In this document: positions 1 to 6,702 of the stretch, in pieces
Layout: each line of letters begins with the position of its first letter
How positions within the stretch are numbered: position 1 is the first letter of the stretch
NCBI GenBank assembly: GCA_964523375.1
Contig: CAZFYG010000022.1
Span: 1-10,142, forward strand
DNA from: CAJQGY01 sp964523375
GTDB taxonomy: Bacteria > Pseudomonadota > Gammaproteobacteria > Magnimaribacterales > D2472
Length of the DNA stretch: 10,142 nt
Direction of reading: 5' to 3'
Notes under the pieces: generated by a model
Databases searched by the model: none
What the model was told of the DNA's origin: nothing
What the model saw: the letters and a program-made list of their open reading frames with translations, nothing else
Position numbers and translations under genes: made by a program

Positions 1-1283
1 TGTCTAATCCACCATGTTGCATAAGTAGAAAATTTATAACCTCTTCTATATTCAAATTTATCAACAGCTTTCATTAAGCCGATGTTGCCTTCTTGAATTA
101 GATCTAAGAACTGTAATCCTCTATTTGTATACTTTTTAGCAATAGAAATAACAAGCCTAAGGTTGGCTTCAACCATGTCCTTTTTAGCTCTCCTCATCTT
201 TGTTTCGCCCATAGACATTTTTCTATTAATTTCTTTAATTTCTTTAACGGATAAACCTACTGATCTTTCAAGCTCTAAAATATCTTTTTGGGCTATTACA
301 ACATCCTGTCTTACGGCTGCTAGCAAATCTTTTTTATATTTCTTCTCTTTCATTAAAGAATCAACCCATTTCACTTCAGTTAAGTTATCTGAGAAATTTT
401 TAAGAAAATCCTTTCTTGGCATCCTGGCTTTTTTAACAAGCTGTTCCTGTATAAACTTTTCTTTTTCTGTAATTTTACTCAAGCCTGATCTAGCTATAGC
501 GCTGATTTCATCAAACATTTTAGGGCTAAATTTTAAGAACTGGAATATGTCCCCAACTTTATCAAAATCTTCTACCACTTCTTTGGATGATCTTCCTTTG
601 GACTCAATTGTTTTTAAAGTTTTATTATATTGGCGCTTTAAATTAGTCATCCTTCTTTGGACATCCTCCATATCAGGACCGTTACTGACTTCCTCATCAG
701 ATTCTTCAGCTGCCTCAGCCTCTTCTTTAGCTCTTTGACTTCCTGGACCAGCTGATGGAACATATTCCATTTCTTCAAGAAAACCAGTTAAGAAATCATT
801 AATTTTCTTCTCGCCATCTTTTACCATTTGATGGGATTCAATTGCATATTCAACAGACCTTGGATATACAACACTAGCATGCAGAAGATCGCGCATACCT
901 TCTTCTATTCTTTTAGCAATTTCAATTTCTCCCTCTCTGGTAAGAAGGTCAACAGTGCCCATTTCACGCATATACATTCTTACAGGGTCGGTAGTTCTTC
1001 CTGTTTCATTCTCAACAGCAGCGAGAGCTTCTGCAGCCTGCTCAAGAGCAATATCATCTGAGTCTTCGGACTCAGCAAGCATTAATGTATCTGCATCTGG
1101 AGCAGTTTCATGAACTTGAAGGCCCAGATCATTGATCATTCCAATGATTTCGTCTACCTGATCTGGATCTGATATGTCTTGTGGAAGATGATCATTAACA
1201 TCAGCATAGGTTAGATAACCCTGCTCTCTTCCTTTTTCTATGAGTTCTGCTATTTTTGAACCCTTTTTGCTAAACTTGTCCAC
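1..1283 (-). CDS. rpoD: RNA polymerase sigma factor RpoD (sigma-70), 3' end cut off by the window
   Basis: Housekeeping sigma factor: it binds core RNA polymerase and recognises -10/-35 promoters. About 427 codons are present, starting from a GTG that follows a GGAG ribosome binding site by 5 bases. An N-terminal region 1.1-like part opens with KIAELIEKGREQGYLTYADV and is followed by region 1.2 from about residue 97 (TDPVRMYMREMGTVDLLTREGE). An acidic stretch at about residues 182-198 falls in the non-conserved region. Region 2 follows, with EANLRLVISIAKKYTNRGLQ from residue 372, DLIQEGNIGLMKAVDKFEYR from 394 and the -10-melting segment ending ATWWIR at 422-427. The tryptophan pair is W424-W425, against W433-W434 in E. 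coli, so the N-terminal part is close to full length. Regions 3 and 4 lie beyond position 1. The gene is last of the visible minus-strand cluster, 48 bases after dnaG, as in the dnaG-rpoD arrangement of many bacteria. Identification is very secure. Confidence 0.98.
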   Translation of the reverse strand, partial: MDKFSKKGSKIAELIEKGREQGYLTYADVNDHLPQDISDPDQVDEIIGMINDLGLQVHETAPDADTLMLAESEDSDDIALEQAAEALAAVENETGRTTDPVRMYMREMGTVDLLTREGEIEIAKRIEEGMRDLLHASVVYPRSVEYAIESHQMVKDGEKKINDFLTGFLEEMEYVPSAGPGSQRAKEEAEAAEESDEEVSNGPDMEDVQRRMTNLKRQYNKTLKTIESKGRSSKEVVEDFDKVGDIFQFLKFSPKMFDEISAIARSGLSKITEKEKFIQEQLVKKARMPRKDFLKNFSDNLTEVKWVDSLMKEKKYKKDLLAAVRQDVVIAQKDILELERSVGLSVKEIKEINRKMSMGETKMRRAKKDMVEANLRLVISIAKKYTNRGLQFLDLIQEGNIGLMKAVDKFEYRRGYKFSTYATWWIR

Positions 1284-1288
1284 TAATT

Positions 1289-1292
1289 CTCC
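1289..1292 (-). promoter_or_regulatory. Shine-Dalgarno site of rpoD
   Basis: Read on the minus strand, GGAG is followed by five bases and then GTG. There is no nearby in-frame ATG that would give a better rpoD N-terminus, so this site is what fixes the GTG at 1281-1283 as the start. It is one of only two good Shine-Dalgarno matches in the window; the other precedes coq7. Confidence 0.7.
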
Positions 1293-1318
1293 AATTTGTA
1301 TTAACTATATGTGGTGAC

Positions 1319-1338
1319 TGATTGCTATTTTTCAATCA
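1319..1338 (-). other. Small inverted repeat at the dnaG stop, in the dnaG-rpoD gap
   Basis: On the minus strand TGATTG and CAATCA form a perfect 6-base-pair stem around an 8-base A-rich loop, and the left arm overlaps the dnaG stop codon. No T-run follows, so it does not look like an intrinsic terminator. In E. coli the dnaG-rpoD boundary is a site of RNA processing. Whether this weak hairpin does anything comparable is only inference, and a stem of this size in AT-rich DNA can occur by chance. Confidence 0.25.
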
Positions 1339-3092
1339 CTTACTATGCTTAAATTTCGAAGTAAATTTTTATCTGCTTCTGTATGATTTTCTTTTTTTAG
1401 AATGACTTGTTGTAATTCTCTTTTTTCAGCAGAAGTAATTTCTTGCATATTATACTTTTCTTTTAGAATTTCTTCTCTATCTTTTTCAGATTTCGAAATT
1501 GTATTAATGCAATCATGAATCATTTCTTTAGCATCTTCAGCAGAAAGGTTTATATCAGATAAAAGCGCTTCGCTAAATACATTTTGTATTTGCTCTTTTT
1601 CAATGCTTTCAAATACTATTGATGGGATTACATTTGGATCTTTTTTAAATTTATTTTTTACTGACTGGATGAAATAAAACTTTGATTCTATTTTTATATC
1701 ATCAAATATAATTTCTGAGGCTAGCTTCGGATGTTGAATAAGAGCAGTGAATATTCCAAGTACGGCTTTTCTTGCAATTTTTGAGGATGATTTGGGCTTT
1801 ATTTCCTCCTGTTTATTGAACGGAGCTGATGAGTAATTATTAGAAGAAGAGTTAATTAACTTTGCAAAATCTAAACTACAAACTTTTGCAACTTCCTCAA
1901 TATATGCCTCTTTTAATGGCTGGTTATTAATTTTACTTACTAAAGGTACAGCAAACTTTGCAGCTACTGATCTTCCCTCAATGGTATTTAGATCTGCTTG
2001 CTCCTTTATAGTTTCAATGAAGAATTGAGATAAGGAGGTTGCGTCATTAGCAAGCTCAAGAAAAGCTTCTTTGCCATGTTCGTTTATATAACTGTCTGGA
2101 TCATGGCCTTCTTCTAAAAATATGAAATATATATTGATATCTTCTCTTAAAATAGGTAATCCATTTTCAACAGCGCGCCAGGCCGCTTTCCTTCCAGCAA
2201 GATCACCATCAAATGCAACATAAATATTTTTGCAGTACCTCATCATTTTAGATATGTGTAGGCCTGTTATTGCAGTGCCCAGTGATGCGACAGCGTTTGT
2301 AACTCCATTTTGATGAAGAGCAATTACATCCATATAACCCTCTACTACAAACAATGATTGTAATGGACTGTTTAATTTTCTAGCCTCATACAAACCATAC
2401 AACTCTTTGGACTTGCTGAATGTTTTAGTCTCAGGTGAGTTTAAATATTTAGGCTCGCCCTCATCAATTATCCTCCCTCCAAAAGCAATATGATCTCCTT
2501 TAATATTTCTTATAGGGAACATTAACCTCCCCCGAAACCTATCTTTCATTTTTTCAGAGAATAATCCTGAGTCTGTTAAGTCATTTTTTTCATACTCTTT
2601 TGATAAGATTTGAAAGAGCCCTTCCCATTCGTCAAGGGAATAACCAATATTAAAAAACTTAGCGACCTCTCCGGAGATTGATCTAGACTTAAGATAATCA
2701 ATAGCTTTTTTACCCTTGGAGGATTTGAGCTGCTCCTCATATACCCTTACTGTTCGAGAATTAATATTGAGTGCTTGGGTTGTATCAACTGTTTGGTGCG
2801 TTTTTGGGACCTCTAAGCCTACTGCAGAAGCTATGCTTTCTACGGCATCAACAAAATCTAGGTTTTCGAAATCTCTTAAAAAATTAATTGCATTGCCTTT
2901 AGCATTGCAAACAAAGCAATAATAAAATTGCTTATCCTGATTGACTGCCATTGAGGGGTTAGTATCATCATGAAATGGACAAATGCCCCAAAAGTTATTA
3001 CCTTTTTGATTAAGCTGCACCCTTCTACCGATAATATCTACGATATCAGATTGGTCTAATATTTGATCAATAAAGCTAGAAGGAATCGACAT
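1332..3092 (-). CDS. dnaG: DNA primase DnaG
   Basis: Makes the RNA primers for chromosome replication and acts with the replicative helicase DnaB. The 586-residue product is close to the E. coli length of 581. The N-terminal CHC2 zinc-binding domain has the ligand set C38, H41, C59, C62 (CPFHDDTNPS, then YYCFVC). The RNA polymerase basic region includes RFRGRLMFPI and AFGGR at about 185-207. The TOPRIM catalytic domain shows E251 in VVEGYMDVIAL, D295 and D297 in AFDGDLAG, and DPD at 331-333. The C-terminal 150 residues are helical and lysine/glutamate-rich and match the position of the helicase-interaction domain, which is poorly conserved in this family. The ATG start at 3092 gives a canonical N-terminus (the SFIDQIL segment) and overlaps the end of ruvX by 17 bases. 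No clear Shine-Dalgarno site is visible, so translational coupling to ruvX is likely. Confidence 0.98.
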   Translation of the reverse strand: MSIPSSFIDQILDQSDIVDIIGRRVQLNQKGNNFWGICPFHDDTNPSMAVNQDKQFYYCFVCNAKGNAINFLRDFENLDFVDAVESIASAVGLEVPKTHQTVDTTQALNINSRTVRVYEEQLKSSKGKKAIDYLKSRSISGEVAKFFNIGYSLDEWEGLFQILSKEYEKNDLTDSGLFSEKMKDRFRGRLMFPIRNIKGDHIAFGGRIIDEGEPKYLNSPETKTFSKSKELYGLYEARKLNSPLQSLFVVEGYMDVIALHQNGVTNAVASLGTAITGLHISKMMRYCKNIYVAFDGDLAGRKAAWRAVENGLPILREDINIYFIFLEEGHDPDSYINEHGKEAFLELANDATSLSQFFIETIKEQADLNTIEGRSVAAKFAVPLVSKINNQPLKEAYIEEVAKVCSLDFAKLINSSSNNYSSAPFNKQEEIKPKSSSKIARKAVLGIFTALIQHPKLASEIIFDDIKIESKFYFIQSVKNKFKKDPNVIPSIVFESIEKEQIQNVFSEALLSDINLSAEDAKEMIHDCINTISKSEKDREEILKEKYNMQEITSAEKRELQQVILKKENHTEADKNLLRNLSIVSD

Positions 3093-3501
3093 TTTGATTA
3101 AACCAGTTATCTATTAAAATTTTTGCTGCATTTGCATCAATAATTTCTTTTTTTATACTTTTATTATTTTCTATCATTAGTTCTTTAAAATTTTGCCTTG
3201 CTTCAAAGCTGGTGAGCCTTTCATCAACATATTCGCATTTAATGTCAGTTAGCTTAGCAAGCTTCTTTGAAAATTTTTCAACGAGCTTCATAATATCACT
3301 ATCTGTGCCATCCATATTCAATGGTTTTCCGATAAGTAATAAATCTGGCTTCCACTCTCTTACTATATGGTTCACCTCTTCCCAATTAACTTTATTATCT
3401 TTATTAAAAAGAACCGTTAGAGGCGAGGAACTTTTGGTTATGGTTTGCCCGACTGCAATACCAATTTTTTTTGTTCCAAAATCAAAAGAAAGAATTTGCA
3501 T
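3076..3501 (-). CDS. ruvX: YqgF/RuvX-family Holliday junction resolvase-like nuclease
   Basis: A small RNase H-fold protein of the YqgF family. E. coli YqgF has been linked to pre-16S rRNA end processing, and other members have been reported to resolve Holliday junctions. The product is 141 residues from the ATG at 3501. The N-terminal strand FDFGTKKIGIAVGQ carries the first acidic residue (D7), then come DLLLIGKPLNMDG, YVDERLTSFEA with central acidic residues, and DANAAKILIDNW at the C-terminus. A TTG at 3528 would add nine residues (MEFFFRLIV) and overlap the preceding gene. I prefer 3501 because family proteins begin only a few residues before the FDFG strand and an AGG lies nine bases upstream. 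It follows the tonB-family gene by 5 bases. In Pseudomonas gshB-tonB-yqgE-ruvX is the order; yqgE is missing here. Confidence 0.93.
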   Translation of the reverse strand: MQILSFDFGTKKIGIAVGQTITKSSSPLTVLFNKDNKVNWEEVNHIVREWKPDLLLIGKPLNMDGTDSDIMKLVEKFSKKLAKLTDIKCEYVDERLTSFEARQNFKELMIENNKSIKKEIIDANAAKILIDNWFNQNVDSF

Positions 3502-3506
3502 AACAA

Positions 3507-4133
3507 TTAACCTGAAGAAAAATTCCAATCTCTAACAATTTCTATAAACCCATACTCTTCGATCATCAAAGGATCAAATGCTGGGAATGGAGCTGATTCA
3601 TTAAGAATTTTTATAGCCAACAAATCAATTTCTCTAACCCCTGATGAGAATGCTATTTCTGACCTTATTAAATTTCCTAGAGAATCTATTGTGGCAATAA
3701 TTTGAACTCTTTGCCCCTCTAGAAGTATTCCATCTTCTAAAATTATACGATCGCCAGAAGATTCAATCTGTCTTTGCCATAAATTTAAGTACTTTGCCTC
3801 AGCGGTACTAACCAAAGAATTAGCTTCTAGCTTTTTAACTTTTAAGGATTGATAAGAGCTTTTCTGCTCTCTGCTCACCATTGATTTTAAATTATCTTGG
3901 TTTAATTGATTATTATCATTACTAGCTAATGCTTGCTGACCAAGCTCATCAATGTTTGCATTTGCTAGCTTTACATTTATGACTGGAGTTTGGTTCAAAA
4001 TAGGTAGTTTATAGTAGGTTGTAAAAGTAATACCAAAGATCAATATCAAATGAATAGCAGTTGATATTAGAAAAGATTTATTAAGATTTAAAGATCTTGA
4101 GCTAGAGTTTTTTGTAAGAAGGTGTGAGCTCAT
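3507..4133 (-). CDS. tonB: TonB-family energy transducer
   Basis: A 208-residue inner-membrane-anchored periplasmic protein. The family transmits proton-motive force from ExbB/ExbD to outer-membrane transporters. One membrane helix spans about residues 20-41. Inside it S24 and H28 keep the S-x3-H spacing of the functionally important S16/H20 pair of E. coli TonB. The C-terminal TonB domain covers about 110-208, with YLNLWQRQIE, a VQIIATIDSLGNL strand, SSGVREID at 163-170 and APFPAF at 181-186. The usual proline-rich periplasm-spanning linker is absent. Residues 57-110 are instead rich in Asn, Gln, Ser and Lys. The ATG shares an ATGA with the gshB stop, and AAGG lies three bases upstream. It occupies the place of Pseudomonas PA0406 (tonB3, reported to affect type IV pili and twitching). 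No exbB or exbD is present here, so the partner and cargo are unknown. Confidence 0.88.
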   Translation of the reverse strand: MSSHLLTKNSSSRSLNLNKSFLISTAIHLILIFGITFTTYYKLPILNQTPVINVKLANANIDELGQQALASNDNNQLNQDNLKSMVSREQKSSYQSLKVKKLEANSLVSTAEAKYLNLWQRQIESSGDRIILEDGILLEGQRVQIIATIDSLGNLIRSEIAFSSGVREIDLLAIKILNESAPFPAFDPLMIEEYGFIEIVRDWNFSSG

Positions 4134-5047
4134 AAACCTTTTATATATTCTTTAATTGGGTTTTCACCAGATTGAATATAAATCTCTCTCGCACAAGTTG
4201 GGCTTGTGATGTTTATTTCTGTTAGCTTATCTCCAATCATGTCTATTCCAGCAAAATTTATACCACTATCTAAAAGTTTAATTGCAACCTTATTTGCAAT
4301 ATCTTTCTGAGCTGGTGTGAGATCAGCGACAACACCCTTTCCACCTGCAGCAAGATTGCCTTTAAAATTTCCATCTTGGGGGATTCTTGCGAGCGTTTTT
4401 GGAAATGGTTTTCCGTGAATAATTAGAATTCTAAAATCTCCATCATAAATTTCTGGAAGGAATTCTTGACCTATTATTGTTGTGGTTTCTTTGTTAGTCA
4501 TATTAAGCAAAATATCTTTTGCATCTTCATTAATATCATCAAATTTATGAATAGATACTCCGCCCATTCCATCTAGTGGCTTGACAACAATGGTTTGATA
4601 TTTTTTTTGAAATTCCTTAATTTGATTTATATCAGCAGTAATAATTGTCTTTGGAATAAAATCAGAAAAATGCAAAGCAAATACTTTTTCATTAAATTCT
4701 TTAATTGCTGACGGGTCGTTATGAATATTTGCGCCATTATTGACTGCGGTGCTTAGAAGATGGAGACAATTAATATAATTCTCATCTACAGGAGGATCTT
4801 TTCTCATAAACACAGATGAAAAATCATTCAAAGCAATTTTATTAGGGTTGATTGATATGGATACATTGCTGTTGATAGAGAAACAATGTGCATTCACTAA
4901 GTTGTCTAAAGCAAAAATATTTTTCATTTCACATTGGTAAACATCTACGCCCTCATTTAAGGCTTCCTCCATCATAAAAATAGAAGTATCTTTTTTGTGA
5001 TTAAGTGAACTAAAAGTATCTGTTATAAATAAGAATGATTTTTTCAT
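4130..5047 (-). CDS. gshB: Glutathione synthetase GshB
   Basis: An ATP-grasp ligase that joins gamma-glutamylcysteine and glycine, the second step of glutathione synthesis in the cytoplasm. The 305 residues compare with 316 in E. coli. Family signatures appear in order: MRKDPPVD at 81-88, NDPSAIKEFNEK at 110-121, the ATP-grasp strand VVKPLDGMGG at 154-163, GDFRIL at 203-208, ARIPQ at 220-224, GNLAAGGKG at 230-238 and the metal/substrate segment EINITSPTCAREI at 277-289. All expected motifs are intact. It overlaps rsmE upstream and tonB downstream by 4 bases each (ATGA), which suggests translational coupling. rsmE-gshB adjacency is common in gammaproteobacteria. gshA is not in the window. Confidence 0.97.
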   Translation of the reverse strand: MKKSFLFITDTFSSLNHKKDTSIFMMEEALNEGVDVYQCEMKNIFALDNLVNAHCFSINSNVSISINPNKIALNDFSSVFMRKDPPVDENYINCLHLLSTAVNNGANIHNDPSAIKEFNEKVFALHFSDFIPKTIITADINQIKEFQKKYQTIVVKPLDGMGGVSIHKFDDINEDAKDILLNMTNKETTTIIGQEFLPEIYDGDFRILIIHGKPFPKTLARIPQDGNFKGNLAAGGKGVVADLTPAQKDIANKVAIKLLDSGINFAGIDMIGDKLTEINITSPTCAREIYIQSGENPIKEYIKGL

Positions 5048-5778
5048 AGCTCGCCAAGATAATTTTGCAAAAGTGTTGCTCCGACTATTGCAGCTGTTTC
5101 TGCTCTTAAAATATTTTTTCCAAGAAGCCTTATATTAACATTATGAGAATTTAATAATTCTAATTCGCCATCTGAAAAGCCGGATTCAGGCCCAGAAATT
5201 ATGATTTGCTCTGATTCAACTATATCGCTTTGCAAAAAAGTGCCTTTGCCTGAAAAATTAAAAGCAATGATATTAGTATTATGAGCATTTTTCATATCAA
5301 GAGCCTCTTTAAGACTTAAAAATAATGTAATCTTTGGGAGATAGTTATTTCCTGATTGCTTGCATGCTGAAATCACAACTTCCTCAAGCTTATTAACTAT
5401 TTTTTGTAGATCTTTTTTTGCAACACTTTGATCGATTTTTTTGGGCTTATATAGAATAATCTCATGCATACCTATTTCAACAATTTTCTGGATCATAAAA
5501 GTTAGGCTATCTTTTTTTAGTATTGGTAGCAGGGATGATGTTTTATGAGACGCCTGAGGAGATTGGTTAATTTTTGAATTAAGAACTACTTTTACATTAT
5601 TTCTGTTTAACTCTTTTATTACAAAATTTGCATATAAACCAGTTCCATTAAAAACCTCTACCTCATCAGATTCATTAAGCCTGAGCACTCTTTTAAGGTG
5701 ATTAGATTGCAGGTCATCCAGCTCTATATCTAAGCTACTCTCTGTGAGTGATTTGCTATAAAATCTATGAAGTTTCAT
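5044..5778 (-). CDS. rsmE: 16S rRNA m3U1498 methyltransferase RsmE
   Basis: An S-adenosylmethionine-dependent SPOUT-class enzyme that methylates N3 of U1498 in 16S rRNA within the assembled 30S subunit. The 244-residue product starts MKLHRFY, as is typical, followed by a PUA-like N-terminal RNA-binding domain with HLKRVLRLNESDEVEVFNG at 27-45. The trefoil-knot catalytic part has QKIVEIGMHEIILY at 97-110, GPESGFSDGE at 196-205 and LGKNILRAETAAIVGA at 219-234, the last being the cofactor-binding knot. One segment departs from the usual EQxxR consensus: ACKQSGNN at 138-145 keeps the Gln but has Lys and Asn at the flanking charged positions. The gene is first in the minus-strand cluster and directly downstream of a near-consensus promoter. 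Confidence 0.96.
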   Translation of the reverse strand: MKLHRFYSKSLTESSLDIELDDLQSNHLKRVLRLNESDEVEVFNGTGLYANFVIKELNRNNVKVVLNSKINQSPQASHKTSSLLPILKKDSLTFMIQKIVEIGMHEIILYKPKKIDQSVAKKDLQKIVNKLEEVVISACKQSGNNYLPKITLFLSLKEALDMKNAHNTNIIAFNFSGKGTFLQSDIVESEQIIISGPESGFSDGELELLNSHNVNIRLLGKNILRAETAAIVGATLLQNYLGEL

Positions 5779-5784
5779 ACTTCT

Positions 5785-5814
5785 ATTATAGCTACTGGAT
5801 TATAAGAATGTCAG
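5785..5814 (-). promoter_or_regulatory. Sigma-70-type promoter for rsmE and the genes downstream of it
   Basis: Read on the minus strand, CTGACA at 5814-5809 (five of six bases of TTGACA) is separated by 18 bases from a perfect TATAAT at 5790-5785. A start site about seven bases downstream falls on or next to the rsmE ATG at 5778, predicting a leaderless or nearly leaderless mRNA. A second TATAAT at 5804-5799 would give a leader of roughly 14 bases but has no good -35. The -35 element lies across the start codon of the divergent phosphatase gene. Confidence 0.6.
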
Positions 5815-6371
5815 ACATAAGTATTATATTAATTAGGCATGGTGAAGCAGCAGCTTCTTGGTCTAAAGACCCAGATCCTGGATTAAGCGATAATGGTCAT
5901 GAGCAGGCTGAAAGTTTATTAATTCGTCATTGCTATCAAGATCTTTCTGGATATCAATTTATTTCTAGTCCAAAGCTAAGGGCAATAGAAACATCAAATT
6001 TTTTAGCTAAGAAATTTTCTAAGGACGTTAAAACCAATTCAACTTATAGTGAGATTCCATCTACTGGGATTCTAATGAAAGATAAGATGGAGTGGCTTGG
6101 CAGCATCTCGTCTATGCCAATAGAAGACTTGCCTCTTGAGGTTGCTGCATGGCGTAAAGAAATAATTACGTCACTGCTTTCAATAAAAAATAATACAATT
6201 ATCTTTTCTCATTTTATGGTTATGAATGTATTAGCAAGTTATGCAAACGGTGAACAGAGATTATTGTCTTTCTACCCTGACTACACATCATTTATTAAAA
6301 TAGTTTTAAGGAATGGATCAATTTATTCAATTGAGTTTGATAAAGAGAAAAAAACTAAGATCAATATATAA
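5808..6371 (+). CDS. Histidine phosphatase superfamily protein (SixA/phosphoglycerate-mutase-like)
   Basis: The 187-residue product belongs to the branch that uses a phosphohistidine intermediate. The signature LIRHGEA gives R10, H11 and G12, with H11 the expected nucleophile. FISSPKLRAIETS at 51-63 supplies a second arginine (R58). FSH at 133-135 supplies the second catalytic histidine, H135, so the core active site looks intact. The opening resembles SixA, but the protein is longer than E. coli SixA (161 residues) and its substrate cannot be told from sequence. The ATG at 5808 has a GGA eight bases upstream. Reading the frame further upstream to 5748 would add an unsupported 20-residue aromatic-rich extension overlapping rsmE. 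It diverges from rsmE and lies upstream of fis, where dusB is found in many gammaproteobacteria. Confidence 0.85.
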   Translation: MSDISIILIRHGEAAASWSKDPDPGLSDNGHEQAESLLIRHCYQDLSGYQFISSPKLRAIETSNFLAKKFSKDVKTNSTYSEIPSTGILMKDKMEWLGSISSMPIEDLPLEVAAWRKEIITSLLSIKNNTIIFSHFMVMNVLASYANGEQRLLSFYPDYTSFIKIVLRNGSIYSIEFDKEKKTKINI

Positions 6372-6378
6372 AAAACTA

Positions 6379-6406
6379 TTGAGCAATTTTTAAACAAATG
6401 TAAAAT
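6379..6406 (+). promoter_or_regulatory. Candidate promoter of the fis-purH-purD-coq7 unit
   Basis: In the 64-base gap after the phosphatase stop, TTGAGC (four of six -35 bases) is followed after 16 bases by TAAAAT (five of six -10 bases). A start near 6413 would leave a leader of about 23 bases. The gap is AT-rich, so chance matches are likely, and read-through from the phosphatase gene is also possible. I see no terminator between the two genes. Confidence 0.4.
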
Positions 6407-6435
6407 CAAAAGGTCTTTTCATTAATTGGCTTATA

Positions 6436-6702
6436 TTGGTAAAAAAAGAACACTCATTTGATAGTTATTCAAAAAAACCTCTTAAGGAAGAGGTTAGAAA
6501 AGCTATGAAAAGGTACTTTAGGCAACTTGAATCTAATGCGCCTATAGATGTTTATGATCTCGTTCTCTCAGAAATAGAACCCCCTCTTCTAAAACAAACA
6601 ATGAAATATGCAAGATATAACCAATCCAAGGCTGCAAAAATTCTTGGTATCAATAGAACAACCCTTAGAACAAAACTTAAAAAATATAAAATAGAAAAAT
6701 AA
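6436..6702 (+). CDS. fis: Nucleoid-associated DNA-binding protein Fis
   Basis: A homodimeric DNA-bending protein that in E. coli activates rRNA promoters and assists site-specific inversion. The 88-residue product aligns through KPLKEEVRKAMKRYFRQLES, VYDLVLSEIEPPLLKQTMKY and the C-terminal helix-turn-helix QSKAAKILGINRTTLRTKLKKY (63-84), matching E. coli KPLRDSVKQALKNYFAQL and the GINRGTLRKKLKKY helix. Relative to E. coli (98 residues) about 11 N-terminal residues are missing, in the region of the beta-hairpin arms that contact recombinases. The start is a TTG at 6436. No in-frame ATG or GTG exists between the upstream TAA at 6391 and this codon, and no clear Shine-Dalgarno site is seen. Its stop overlaps the purH start by one base (TAATG). 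fis-purH-purD is also the Pseudomonas order. Confidence 0.94.
   Translation: MVKKEHSFDSYSKKPLKEEVRKAMKRYFRQLESNAPIDVYDLVLSEIEPPLLKQTMKYARYNQSKAAKILGINRTTLRTKLKKYKIEK

Noticed and set aside
163..738. Open reading frame of 191 codons on the plus strand inside rpoD
   Set aside because: It lies antisense to well-conserved rpoD coding sequence. The translation is a low-complexity Ser/Leu/Phe-rich product with no recognisable motif.
828..1061. Open reading frame of 77 codons on the plus strand
   Set aside because: Antisense shadow of rpoD region 1, with no ribosome binding site or family resemblance.
1304..1335. Possible rpoD promoter, TTGAAA at 1335-1330 and TATAGT at 1309-1304 on the minus strand
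   Set aside because: The spacer is 20 bases, too long for a normal sigma-70 promoter, and AT-rich sequence makes such matches common.
2716..2922. Open reading frame of 68 codons on the plus strand
   Set aside because: Antisense shadow of the dnaG N-terminal region.
3502..3528. TTG start giving ruvX nine extra residues
   Set aside because: Family members begin just before the FDFG strand, and the ATG at 3501 gives that N-terminus without overlapping tonB.
3212..3535. Open reading frame of 107 codons on the plus strand
   Set aside because: Antisense to ruvX and the end of tonB. The translation is Ser/Leu-rich with no motif.
5748..5807. N-terminal extension of the histidine phosphatase gene
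   Set aside because: It would overlap rsmE and add an aromatic-rich 20-residue leader not seen in the family. The ATG at 5808 places the RHG motif at the usual distance from the N-terminus.
6408..6419. Short dyad AAAAGGTCTTTT before fis
   Set aside because: The arms are only five bases with a two-base centre, too small to form a hairpin and not matching an operator I know.
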